Assembly: GCF_004000985.1 (NCBI RefSeq)
Contig: NZ_BIMH01000048.1
Coordinates: forward strand, 1-34,799
Length of the DNA: 34,799 nucleotides
Origin: Paenibacillus validus NBRC 15382
Lineage (GTDB): Bacteria; Bacillota; Bacilli; Paenibacillales; NBRC-103111
Direction of reading: 5' to 3'
Under the pieces are notes generated by a model that saw only the letters and a list, made by a program, of their open reading frames with translations, did no database searches and was not told the DNA's origin. Both the position numbers and the translations under genes were made by a program. This document shows, piece by piece, positions 1 through 6,785 of the stretch (position 1 is its first letter; the number at the start of each line of letters is the position of its first letter).

Positions 1-351
1 GACATTTATTAAGTTAATCGACCAATGTACCCAAAACTATTTTAGTATTTCTTTTAAATAATATCTTATCTCTGTTCATTTTACCATATTCGAATTTCAT
101 TAAGCTCTTCCAATTTTTTATTCCCTCAGCTCTCCGTTAGTGTATTTACATACTCAAGTCGATCATTGTTAAGGAACCAGCAGCTACGAAACGCCTTCCT
201 TCGTCATTTCCTAAACAAAGATTCCCCCCTATCGCTTCCATAGTAGACGAGCTGAAATTCATGTCGAGCTCACAGAAGGGAAACGACAATACCTGTCGAA
301 TGACATGGGTATACGGTACTATATGAAAAACCATGAAACAGGAGGGTTCCC
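1..351. other. AT-rich non-coding stretch before the stalk protein
   Basis: I see no convincing gene here. The only open frame, on the minus strand at 146-334, has no clear ribosome binding site and no recognisable product. The stretch is AT-rich in its first 130 bases. The right end carries the ribosome binding site GGAGGG (341-346) of the next gene. A TACTAT box at 317-322 could be a -10 element, but no good -35 matches it. Confidence 0.5.
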
Positions 352-2097
352 GTGATCAAGACTATTTACAAAATTTTTACTGCGATGCTGTGCATCGCAA
401 TGCTGCCGCTTACCGTGGGCAGTTCTGCGTCGGCAGCCGCCGCCGACAACTGCCAGACCGAGATTTCAAAAGCAAGGAAGCCGCGCCCCAGTGGTGCTCT
501 GAATCAAGACGGCACGTATACGAAATTCGACTACTCCAATATGCCTGACCCAAAAGAGACGATCTTCGCTTGTGTGAACAATCAATTTCTCGCAACCGAT
601 GTTCCAGTACAGACGGAGAACGGCTTCTCCCTCATTCCGATGAGAGCGCTGCTGGAAGCGCTAGGTGCGGACATTGCGTGGGACGGTGACAGCCGTACTG
701 TGACGGTAAAGTTGCAAGGGAAGACGATTGTGCTGCAGGTTGACCGTCCCGATGCATCGGTGAACGGGCGAACCGTGGAGCTAGACGTACCCGCTCGTAT
801 GAAGGACGGACGGGTTCTCATTCCGACACGCTTCGTTTCCGAGCAGCTGGGAAGTGCAGTGGTGTGGCAACCGAAGAACAAAGCCATTATGATTTACAAG
901 CCTCTTCAAGCTGAGGTCACCGCACAAGCGGTCCAGACGAAGACACTCGGAACTGACGACTATAAATACGGAAATTATTTTTCTACGGCCAAGAGGTTCT
1001 TACTCCATAAGAAGAATCGCGTGGTGCTGGTCGAGGACATGGGGGACAATGGACTTCGCGTGCAGGAATTTACACCGGCCTTCGAAAAGATTGAAGAGAA
1101 GATGATTTCCAAAGAGCTGCCCCTATTAGGCGGCATTCATCTTGGGGAAGACGGCTGCTATTATGTCGTGTACGGACAGCCAAATATGGAAGAATCGCCA
1201 ACGAAGACCGTCTATTTCATTGTAAAATACGACGATTCTTGGACGAAAGCCGGCCAAATAGACATCAGCGATGTGTATGTCACCGATCCGTTCCATGCAG
1301 GCAATGTGACGATGGATAGTCATAACGGGAAGCTGGCTGTTTACTCCACACGGCAGCGTTACCTGACACCGAAGGACGGGCTCCGCCACCAATCGAACAT
1401 TACGTTCTTGGCTGATATGAAGAGCATGACTCTGCTGTACAAAGGTGCTGAATGGCCGCGGAATCACGTAAGCCACTCGTTTGCGGCTTATGTTCGCTTC
1501 GATGGCGACAAGATCATATATGCCGACCATGGGGACGCCTATCCGCGCTCGGTCGTGCTCCAAGTCGAGCAGCGGGATCGCATTGTCTCTGAACTTGACA
1601 TCCTCAAGTTCCCCGGAAAGATCGGCGATAACTACACAGGTGCGCATGTGGGCGGTCTTGAGGTAGCCAAAGACAACTATCTGGTAGCAGGCTCCAGCGT
1701 CTCCCTTACGGAGCAGTACGGCGCCTCCAAGACGAAGAATGTGTATCTTGGCGTTGTCCCGAAGGGGGCCAAGGATGCCAAGGAAATCAACGTCGTCTGG
1801 CTGACCGATCATGCCGTCGATTCCGGGGTCGACATCGAGGAGACGCATCTGGTCAAGCTTAACGACGATAAATTCGTCCTGCTGTGGAAGGAATCCGGGA
1901 ACAACGAAGGTCTCTTCTATGCCGTAGTCGATGGGTCTGGCAAGCAGCTTTACCGGCCGTCAGCCCTGCAAGGCGTACCGTCACCGGGCCATATCGATCC
2001 GTTGGTTAGCGGAGACAGCATCATTTGGTATCAATCCGACAGCCGCAGCTCCAATGAGCAGGATACGACCATGCTCTACAAGCTTCAGATCGACTAA
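352..2097 (+). CDS. Secreted copper amine oxidase N-terminal (stalk) domain protein
   Basis: A 581-residue exported protein. The GTG start at 352 is chosen because GGAGGG lies 5 bases upstream. The N-terminus (MIKTIYKIFTAMLCIAMLPL followed by a small-residue stretch ending around Ala30) is a signal peptide. Residues about 80-185 hold two copies of the pattern LIPMRALLEALGADIAW / LIPTRFVSEQLGSAVVW, typical of the copper amine oxidase N-terminal domain. This domain is common in Paenibacillaceae surface proteins and is not itself an oxidase. The remaining ~400 residues contain repeated YxxxYGQP-, FIVKYDD- and FDGDKIIY-like beta segments that suggest a propeller-type fold; this is inference. It probably acts at the cell surface with an unknown ligand. 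It is transcribed alone and ends in a hairpin at 2107-2160. Confidence 0.8.
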   Translation: MIKTIYKIFTAMLCIAMLPLTVGSSASAAAADNCQTEISKARKPRPSGALNQDGTYTKFDYSNMPDPKETIFACVNNQFLATDVPVQTENGFSLIPMRALLEALGADIAWDGDSRTVTVKLQGKTIVLQVDRPDASVNGRTVELDVPARMKDGRVLIPTRFVSEQLGSAVVWQPKNKAIMIYKPLQAEVTAQAVQTKTLGTDDYKYGNYFSTAKRFLLHKKNRVVLVEDMGDNGLRVQEFTPAFEKIEEKMISKELPLLGGIHLGEDGCYYVVYGQPNMEESPTKTVYFIVKYDDSWTKAGQIDISDVYVTDPFHAGNVTMDSHNGKLAVYSTRQRYLTPKDGLRHQSNITFLADMKSMTLLYKGAEWPRNHVSHSFAAYVRFDGDKIIYADHGDAYPRSVVLQVEQRDRIVSELDILKFPGKIGDNYTGAHVGGLEVAKDNYLVAGSSVSLTEQYGASKTKNVYLGVVPKGAKDAKEINVVWLTDHAVDSGVDIEETHLVKLNDDKFVLLWKESGNNEGLFYAVVDGSGKQLYRPSALQGVPSPGHIDPLVSGDSIIWYQSDSRSSNEQDTTMLYKLQID

Positions 2098-2106
2098 CGG
2101 AAAGTA

Positions 2107-2160
2107 AGGCAGCTCCCCTGGTCCGTAAAAGTGAACCATCGAAGCTGCCTATTTTATTTT
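2107..2160 (+). terminator. Probable intrinsic terminator of the stalk-protein gene
   Basis: AGGCAGCT (2107-2114) pairs with AGCTGCCT (2143-2150) and is followed by ATTTTATTTT. The loop is long (28 bases), so the call is moderate. It lies between convergent genes. Confidence 0.6.
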
Positions 2161-2418
2161 AGCTTCATCCCTCATTCCGGATACTGCCATCAATCCTAAA
2201 AGTTCATAATTGCTGAAAAAAAACTTTTCTAAATTATTAATGATTTTGTTTATTATCCGATTACACATTTGTTTTAGGTTTACTGTCATCAGTTCATTCA
2301 GATACGTTCGAATATCAAACTGCCAAAGGACCCCGAACTGTTCTGATTTCAGAACCTTTTCCAACGTGTTTACCGCATCATGAACGTTAAGTTTCGTTTC
2401 CACCGTATAGTGAACCAT
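2149..2418 (-). pseudogene. Remnant of a DUF302 family gene
   Basis: The first ~40 residues (MVHYTVETKLNVHDAVNTLE, then FGVLWQFDI) match the N-terminal signature of DUF302 proteins, which are small proteins (about 130 residues) often found with sulfur or metal genes. After residue ~44 the reading becomes Asn/Ile/Lys-rich and no longer looks like the family, and the frame ends at 89 residues. The C-terminal two thirds appear lost or scrambled. It is the last gene of the minus-strand sulfur cluster, 60 bases after the membrane rhodanese. Family assignment rests on pattern recall of the N-terminus only. A short but functional product is not excluded. Confidence 0.5.
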
Positions 2419-2478
2419 CGAAAGCCTCCAGTAAGGAATTTTACTTAGCTTTCCTCTCCTTTAGCAGAAACCATTACT

Positions 2479-2850
2479 TTACTTTTTCGTTGGACCATCC
2501 CAGGCCATGATGCCGCCCGTTAGATGGGCGATTTGACCGTAGCCGTTATTGCTGAGTATTTTGCCAGCCTGTTTACTCCGCATACCGCTTTGGCAATACA
2601 AATAGACTGGTTTATCTTTGGGAATCTCCCCGAGCCTTTGTTTCAGCTGACTCAGAGGTATATTTACGGCTCCTGGGATATACCCTCTAGTGTATTCACG
2701 GCTCTCTCTTACGTCGATCAATTTATTACCCTTGTACTCCTCCTTAAATTCCCGGAGCTGTAAATTCCGCAAACCTTTTACAGGGGTGAATTGCTTGTAA
2801 AACATCCATACAACGAATACGGCTAACAGTACATAGAGAGCGTAATCCAT
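2479..2850 (-). CDS. Membrane-anchored single-domain rhodanese (sulfurtransferase)
   Basis: A 123-residue protein. Residues 3-20 (YALYVLLAVFVVWMFYKQF) form one transmembrane anchor, followed by a single rhodanese domain with IDVRESREY, the GAVNIPLSQL turn and the active-site loop CQSGMRS carrying the catalytic Cys. C-terminal GGIMAW is also typical. The domain should lie on the cytoplasmic side and accept sulfane sulfur as a Cys persulfide, delivering it to a partner such as TusA/DsrE or to an acceptor thiol. It starts 10 bases after the stop of cstR, so the two are co-transcribed. A second anchored rhodanese at 3675-4064 has a similar N-terminal plan but no catalytic Cys. Confidence 0.87.
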   Translation of the reverse strand: MDYALYVLLAVFVVWMFYKQFTPVKGLRNLQLREFKEEYKGNKLIDVRESREYTRGYIPGAVNIPLSQLKQRLGEIPKDKPVYLYCQSGMRSKQAGKILSNNGYGQIAHLTGGIMAWDGPTKK

Positions 2851-2860
2851 ACGTCATCAC

Positions 2861-3121
2861 CTACCTGCTTTTAATTAGTAACTCGACAGCCTCATGAACA
2901 ACTTTCTTTGTATCGTTTCCTGCTTCATTTTCTTCCCGGATACATTGTTCAAGATTAACGGCGACAATAATCGCCATCGCTTTATCTACCGCACTGCGTA
3001 CAGCTGAAAGTTGACTGACGACTTCTTTACAGTCCTTTCCTGCTTCTATCATGTTCAGAACACCGCGAATTTGTCCCTCGACCCTGCGTAAACGCCGTTT
3101 TATATCATCATCATAAACCAT
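2861..3121 (-). CDS. cstR: CstR, persulfide-sensing CsoR/FrmR-family repressor
   Basis: An 86-residue all-helical regulator with the family core RRLRRVEGQIRGVLNMIE. Cys31 (KDCKEV) and Cys60 (LEQCIRE) are the two cysteines that sense persulfides in CstR. The histidine that CsoR uses with two cysteines to bind Cu(I) is absent, as is the FrmR N-terminal metal/formaldehyde motif, so CstR is favoured over CsoR or FrmR. In the studied family, per- or polysulfide cross-links the two Cys and releases DNA. The candidate targets are the ATACCC-type palindromes at 6597, 6670, 7998 and 8032. The gene sits inside the cluster it should control, between a DsrE-like gene and a membrane rhodanese, which implies autoregulation through the upstream promoters. 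Confidence 0.88.
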   Translation of the reverse strand: MVYDDDIKRRLRRVEGQIRGVLNMIEAGKDCKEVVSQLSAVRSAVDKAMAIIVAVNLEQCIREENEAGNDTKKVVHEAVELLIKSR

Positions 3122-3176
3122 TGTTATTCCCCCTTTACGTGTACAGGTAGATGATACCCAGACCTGGGGGCTGCTA

Positions 3177-3656
3177 TTAAATAAATAAATTCACTTTAGC
3201 TTCGGCTGCATCCCCCAGATAAGCTGCAACACCTGCATACTCGATATCGTCGATTAACTCTTCCTTCTGTAAACCTAGCAAGTCCATTGTCATTGTACAT
3301 GCAACAAGCTTAACTCCTTGCTCCTGTGCCAACTCAATAAGCTGTGGTAAAGTCAAGGCGTTATGCTTCTTCATGACATGCTTGATCATCTTAGGACCCA
3401 TTCCTGCAAAGTTCATCTTGGATAGACCTAGCTTATTTGCGCCGCGCGGCATCATACCGCCGAACATCTTCTCCAAAAACCCTTTCTTGACCGGTACCAG
3501 CTCTTCTTTACGAAGCGTATTTAAACCCCAAAATGTAAAGAAAATCGTCACATCATGATCATATGCCGCGGCTCCATTCGCAATAATAAACGCCGCTATC
3601 GCTTTGTCCAACTCCCCGCTAAATAATACAATCGTTGATTTTTCTCTCTCTGCCAT
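3177..3656 (-). CDS. DsrE/DsrF-like family protein (DsrE2 type)
   Basis: A 159-residue cytoplasmic protein of the DsrE/F superfamily, which carries sulfur between rhodaneses and TusA. Visible features are the N-terminal strand STIVLFSGELDKAI, the FFTFWGLNTLRK segment, and the conserved LVACTMTMDLLG loop with Cys120 as the candidate sulfur-carrying residue. A C-terminal AGVAAYLGDA helix follows. Compared with the 132-residue paralogue at 4394-4792 it has an insertion (about residues 55-95) rich in Met, Lys and Gly (MFGGMMPRGANK), typical of the DsrE2 subgroup. It begins 18 bases after the upstream Cys-less rhodanese. The exact partner is unknown. Confidence 0.82.
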   Translation of the reverse strand: MAEREKSTIVLFSGELDKAIAAFIIANGAAAYDHDVTIFFTFWGLNTLRKEELVPVKKGFLEKMFGGMMPRGANKLGLSKMNFAGMGPKMIKHVMKKHNALTLPQLIELAQEQGVKLVACTMTMDLLGLQKEELIDDIEYAGVAAYLGDAAEAKVNLFI

Positions 3657-3674
3657 GAAAGCTCAACCTTTCTT

Positions 3675-4064
3675 TTAACTGCATATTATTCTTTTGTTAA
3701 TTTTTGGATCATTTATATTCTGATAGAAAGCAGCATAAATGCTCTTAATACCCGCTTTCTTATTCAAAATTCTAGCGGATTTATTAATTGATCTATGGTC
3801 CGTGCCGAGCAGGACGATCGTATCTCCTTCACGAATATGATTGCTCCAGACGAACGGCAATCTCCCGACATAAATGTTAATCGCATCCGTGCAATGATCT
3901 TCATAAAAATCGGAAGCGTCACGCACGTCAATGATTTTTAACGTAGTTGAATTTTTCATTTTACGTAGTTCTATTGCGCTTATATACTGAAGACCTTTCA
4001 CAGGCCACTGATTTCGAAGTTGAGATAGAAATATAGCAGCAAGAATGATCATCCAGATAAACAT
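3675..4064 (-). CDS. Membrane-anchored rhodanese-like protein lacking the catalytic Cys
   Basis: A 129-residue protein. Residues 1-18 (MFIWMIILAAIFLSQL) are a transmembrane anchor, followed by WPVKGLQYISA, which parallels the anchored rhodanese at 2479-2850. The rhodanese fold is recognisable from KIIDVRDASDF and the AINIYVGRLP turn. Where a catalytic loop CxxGxRS is expected there is LLGTDHRS (residues 86-92), so the sulfur-accepting Cys is missing. Remaining cysteines are Cys58 and Cys128. The C-terminal part is Lys/Ile/Asn-rich and weakly conserved. It may be a scaffold or binding domain, or a gene drifting to loss. It follows a strong intercistronic hairpin (4088-4138) and has GGAGAGA upstream as ribosome binding site. 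Confidence 0.72.
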   Translation of the reverse strand: MFIWMIILAAIFLSQLRNQWPVKGLQYISAIELRKMKNSTTLKIIDVRDASDFYEDHCTDAINIYVGRLPFVWSNHIREGDTIVLLGTDHRSINKSARILNKKAGIKSIYAAFYQNINDPKINKRIICS

Positions 4065-4087
4065 AACGGGTCTCTCCTTTTTCCTGA

Positions 4088-4138
4088 AAAGGTTAAGCGG
4101 TGGCCGGCGCCACCGCCCCGTACTCCAGCGTAACCTTT
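4088..4138 (-). other. Nested intercistronic hairpin between tusA-like and Cys-less rhodanese genes
   Basis: An inner stem GCGGTGG (4097-4103) / CCACCGC (4110-4116) with a 6-base loop sits inside an outer stem AAAGGTTA (4088-4095) / TAACCTTT (4131-4138), which overlaps the stop of the upstream gene. On the minus strand the stem is followed by TCAGGAAAAAGG, with no U-tract. It looks more like an mRNA processing or stability element, or a weak attenuator, than a full terminator. Confidence 0.6.
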
Positions 4139-4364
4139 AACCCTTTTTCACCAAGAACGTAAATACTCCATTTTCTTCTTTTGCTTCAATTAATTCATGT
4201 TTCGTTTGGTTTACCCAAGCTTGAAAATCATTCATAGAACCTTTATCTGTTGTTTGAAGTTCCATCACTTGTCCGGATTGAATCGAGTCAATCCCTTTTT
4301 TTGCCTTCACAATCGGCATTGGGCAAGCAAGCCCTTTCGCATCAATAACAATATCCGCCATCAT
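4137..4364 (-). CDS. TusA-family sulfur carrier protein
   Basis: A 75-residue single-domain TusA/SirA-like protein. The family motif GLACPMPIVKAKKGI is present with the persulfide-bearing Cys14 (CPxP). TTDKGSMNDFQAW and the C-terminal strand GVFTFLVKKG complete the fold. TusA proteins shuttle sulfane sulfur between rhodaneses and DsrE-type proteins in the cytoplasm. Two adjacent ATG codons (4364 and 4361) are possible starts, with the GGGGAGAGG ribosome binding site at 4370-4378. It lies 29 bases after a DsrE gene, and a second TusA domain is fused to a rhodanese at 4830-5405. It could serve a dedicated persulfide relay rather than tRNA thiolation, given the context. Confidence 0.9.
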   Translation of the reverse strand: MMADIVIDAKGLACPMPIVKAKKGIDSIQSGQVMELQTTDKGSMNDFQAWVNQTKHELIEAKEENGVFTFLVKKG

Positions 4365-4393
4365 ATAACCTCTCCCCTGATATTTAAATTTTT

Positions 4394-4792
4394 TTAGAAA
4401 TTCAATGTAACTTGTGCGTCGAAGGCGAAATCAAGATATGCTGCCGCTCCGCCGAGCTCAATTCCATCAATAAAGTGTTCTTTGTCCAGTCCCATCACAT
4501 CAACCGTCATTTGGCAGGCGATCATGCGTACTCCGGAATCCTTCGCTATTTCAAGCAATTGAGCTACCGATGGCACGTTTGCTTTTTGGAAACCTTCGGC
4601 TAAGCCCGCGTTTTCCGGTTTCAATTGCAGCATTTTCTCCGAGTCTTTATGAATGATGGATAGTCCTTCAAAGGTGAAGAAGATACCCACTTCCGCATCC
4701 AAAGCCGCTGCCGCCGTTGCGATGTTCAACACCTTATATGCGGTTTCGAGTCCTGCAGATGATGCGATAATCGCCACTCTCTTGTTTGCCAT
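4394..4792 (-). CDS. DsrE/DsrF family sulfur-relay protein
   Basis: A 132-residue protein with the DsrE-like alternating beta/alpha pattern: KRVAIIASSAGLET at the N-terminus, EVGIFFTFEGLSII, and the conserved loop MIACQMTVDVMGL with Cys93 as the candidate sulfur carrier. GGAAAYLDFA near the C-terminus matches AGVAAYLGDA of the larger paralogue at 3177-3656, so the two arose from a common ancestor. The start follows GGAGG at 8 bases. It lies between the TusA-rhodanese fusion and the stand-alone TusA, the usual arrangement for relay partners. Confidence 0.87.
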   Translation of the reverse strand: MANKRVAIIASSAGLETAYKVLNIATAAAALDAEVGIFFTFEGLSIIHKDSEKMLQLKPENAGLAEGFQKANVPSVAQLLEIAKDSGVRMIACQMTVDVMGLDKEHFIDGIELGGAAAYLDFAFDAQVTLNF

Positions 4793-4829
4793 GTTATTTT
4801 CCTCCTAAAGGTTAATGTTTTTCATATCG

Positions 4830-5405
4830 TTAATCTTGCTCGGTGCGACCATCCCAGCCCGACATGCCGGGAACTACATTCTTCACCTTTGAGAAGCCTC
4901 GTTCGGCCAGCGTTTGACACGCCATGTCGCTCCGGGTTCCCGTTCTGCATACGACATAGTATTCTTCGTCCGGATTCAGGCCGGCAATTTTTTGCTCAAG
5001 TTCGCCGAGCGGTACGGAAATGGCCCCTGGGATTCGCTGAAACACATATTCCGCAGGTTCACGCACATCCAGCACCTTTATTTTTTCCCCTGATTCTAAT
5101 TTTTTGCTGAGTTCTTCATTGCTTACGGTGTGGGGATACTTCACTTCTGGTTTCGTCTCATTCTCCGACGATTTTCGAATAAAATGGCGGAACACGCCAG
5201 ACTCTTCCCGTAAACCTAAATACTGGTGCCCCGTCCGCTTTGCCCAGCTTTGAAGGTCGGCAACAGATCCTTTATCTGTGGCGCGCACTTCAACGACTTC
5301 GCCGGAATTCATGTCCTCAATCGTTTTTTTGGTTTTTACTACAGGCAATGGGCACGCTAATCCTTCACACTCTAACACTCGATTCGTTTGAATTACTGCC
5401 GCCAT
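4830..5405 (-). CDS. TusA-rhodanese fusion protein
   Basis: A 191-residue two-domain protein. Residues 8-77 form a TusA domain with CEGLACPLPVVKTKK (Cys18 in CPxP; an extra Cys13) and ATDKGSVADLQSWAK. After a charged linker (about 78-92), residues 93-190 form a rhodanese domain with VLDVREPAEY and the active loop CRTGTRS (Cys153) and PGMSGWDG at the end. The fusion places a rhodanese donor next to a TusA acceptor, so sulfur could pass between Cys153 and Cys18 within or between chains. It lies 21 bases after the preceding rhodanese and has AGGAGG-type spacing upstream. Such fusions occur in Firmicute persulfide clusters under CstR control. Confidence 0.9.
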   Translation of the reverse strand: MAAVIQTNRVLECEGLACPLPVVKTKKTIEDMNSGEVVEVRATDKGSVADLQSWAKRTGHQYLGLREESGVFRHFIRKSSENETKPEVKYPHTVSNEELSKKLESGEKIKVLDVREPAEYVFQRIPGAISVPLGELEQKIAGLNPDEEYYVVCRTGTRSDMACQTLAERGFSKVKNVVPGMSGWDGRTEQD

Positions 5406-5426
5406 ATCCGTTACCTCCTAAATTTC

Positions 5427-5747
5427 TTATTTCCCGTACTTCATTTCTCCGTCCCATTGATTCATTCCGCCCGGCATATTCACCACTTTGTAGCCTAAGG
5501 CTTCAAGATGCTCGCATGCGAGCCCGCTTCGGTTTCCGCTTCGACATACGACAATCGTTTCTTGCTTCGGATCGAGTTCCTTATGCCGCTCGCTTAAAGA
5601 TCCCAAAGGAATGTGCTTTGCTCCCGGAATATGACCGGATTCCCATTCATCCAGCTCACGTACGTCCAGGATGCTCAGCGTTTCTCCCTTGGCGAGCCGC
5701 TCCTTCACCTCGCTTGGAAGCATGTCTTTCGAGTATTTTCCTGCCAT
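5427..5747 (-). CDS. Single-domain rhodanese (sulfurtransferase)
   Basis: A 106-residue soluble rhodanese. Key segments are ILDVRELDEW, GHIPGAKHIPLGSL, the active-site loop CRSGNRS (Cys68) and the C-terminal PGGMNQWDGEM. It takes sulfane sulfur from thiosulfate, polysulfide or low-molecular-weight persulfides and transfers it to acceptor thiols. It starts 16 bases downstream of the TauE gene stop and 21 bases ahead of the TusA-rhodanese fusion, so it belongs to the same transcript. Its rhodanese domain resembles that of the neighbouring fusion, which suggests local duplication. Confidence 0.9.
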   Translation of the reverse strand: MAGKYSKDMLPSEVKERLAKGETLSILDVRELDEWESGHIPGAKHIPLGSLSERHKELDPKQETIVVCRSGNRSGLACEHLEALGYKVVNMPGGMNQWDGEMKYGK

Positions 5748-5763
5748 GAACGAGTCCTCCTCT

Positions 5764-6549
5764 TTATGCCAAAATGTCGTACCAAATTTTAATCACCGTA
5801 GCTGTAACAAGAGTGGCAAGTATCCATTGCAGCACTTTCACGTTCATTCTCTTGCCAACTTTGGCTCCAACCGGCGATCCCAGGATGCTTGCCACAACCA
5901 TCACAATGGATGGGATGAGAAGCATATGTCCACCCATCATTTTTCCGACTGTAGAACCGATTGAAGAAATAAAGGTAATCGCAAGTGATGATGCAATGGC
6001 AACCCGCGTCGGAATTTTTAAAATGACGAGCATAATCGGGACGGTAATAAAAGCGCCTGCGGCTCCTACGATACCTGATAATACCCCGACAATCGCCGCA
6101 GTCACGGATGCGATGACCTTATTAAAGGTAATGCCGGAATAATCTTCACGCTCGACGCCTCTTTTCGGGAGGAACATCATGACCGCTGCGATCAAGGCCA
6201 TCACCGCGTACGTCAGATTAATTGCGGAATCCGGGAGAAATTTAGAACCGAACCCCCCGATAAAGCTGCCAATTACGATGGGTACTCCCATGTAAAGAAC
6301 CAGTTTTTTATTGATCAAACTGCCTTTGCGATATGCGAACATACCCGCGAGTGTAGCAAAAAACACTTGAATCGCGCTTACCGCGGACACTTCCTGAGCG
6401 GTAAAAGCTACAAATCCCATCATCGGAGGTATATACAGCAGCATCGGATATTTGATGATGGAGCCTCCGATGCCGACCATCCCAGATATGAAGGAACCTG
6501 TAAAACCGATGCCAAATAGGATAAGAAGCCATCCAATATCTAAATTCAT
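5764..6549 (-). CDS. TauE/SafE family sulfite/organosulfonate exporter
   Basis: A 261-residue integral membrane protein with about eight hydrophobic segments in two halves. Each half starts with a glycine-rich motif (FGIGFTGSFISGMVGIGGSI near residues 12-31, and VGVLSGIVGAAGAFITVPIM near 155-174), the hallmark of the TauE/SafE (DUF81) family. In cst-type loci this transporter is thought to export sulfite produced by the persulfide dioxygenase; substrate is inferred from context. The ATG at 6549 follows AAGGGGGA at a normal distance. It is the first gene behind its own promoter and two CstR-type palindromes (6597-6612 and 6670-6685). Confidence 0.87.
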   Translation of the reverse strand: MNLDIGWLLILFGIGFTGSFISGMVGIGGSIIKYPMLLYIPPMMGFVAFTAQEVSAVSAIQVFFATLAGMFAYRKGSLINKKLVLYMGVPIVIGSFIGGFGSKFLPDSAINLTYAVMALIAAVMMFLPKRGVEREDYSGITFNKVIASVTAAIVGVLSGIVGAAGAFITVPIMLVILKIPTRVAIASSLAITFISSIGSTVGKMMGGHMLLIPSIVMVVASILGSPVGAKVGKRMNVKVLQWILATLVTATVIKIWYDILA

Positions 6550-6596
6550 AGCTTCCCCCTTACACCCGTATTAGTTGTATTGAGTACCGCCGTTAT

Positions 6597-6612
6597 ATAC
6601 TATAGGGGGTAT
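6597..6612 (-). promoter_or_regulatory. Second CstR-type operator upstream of the TauE operon
   Basis: ATACTATAGGGGGTAT is a 16-bp imperfect palindrome of the ATACCC-N4-GGGTAT type, with one arm well conserved. It lies in the transcribed leader, 48 bases before the TauE start codon and about 73 bp centre to centre from the better site at 6670-6685. Confidence 0.6.
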
Positions 6613-6669
6613 ATTTTTGTTCAAAAAAAATTTGTTCTCCTCTCAACACTCGATGATCGAAATAAACCA

Positions 6670-6685
6670 ATACCCGTATAGGTAT
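6670..6685 (-). promoter_or_regulatory. CstR-type operator at the TauE operon promoter
   Basis: ATACCCGTATAGGTAT is a 16-bp palindrome with arms ATACC/GGTAT, six bases downstream of the -10 box, covering the expected transcription start. It matches the two sites upstream of the dioxygenase gene in length and arms. Confidence 0.75.
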
Positions 6686-6691
6686 ATACAG

Positions 6692-6720
6692 ATGATAATA
6701 AAATAATAGTGGGTTGTCAA
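6692..6720 (-). promoter_or_regulatory. Sigma-A promoter of the TauE-to-cstR operon
   Basis: On the minus strand TTGACA (6715-6720) and TATCAT (6692-6697) are 17 bases apart. The start site would fall inside the operator at 6670-6685. The same -35, spacer and -10 recur at 8054-8082. Confidence 0.75.
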
Positions 6721-6785
6721 TGGTGCATATTCAGAGTGCGATTACTGAACACTATGAAGGGGCTATCCACCCGTAGATCATAGTC

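Noticed and set aside
146..334. 62-codon minus-strand open frame at the left end
   Set aside because: No ribosome binding site or recognisable product, and it runs into the leader of the stalk-protein gene.
1126..1848. 240-codon frame opposite the stalk-protein gene
   Set aside because: It is a shadow of the real gene: no start site signal and no family match.
3154..3169. ATACCCAGACCTGGGG before cstR as a fifth CstR operator
   Set aside because: Only the left arm fits; the right arm lacks GTAT and there is no promoter beside it.
6751..6784. ACTATGA/TCATAGT inverted repeat after the dioxygenase gene as terminator
   Set aside because: The stem is AT-rich, only 7 bp, and no T-run follows on the minus strand.
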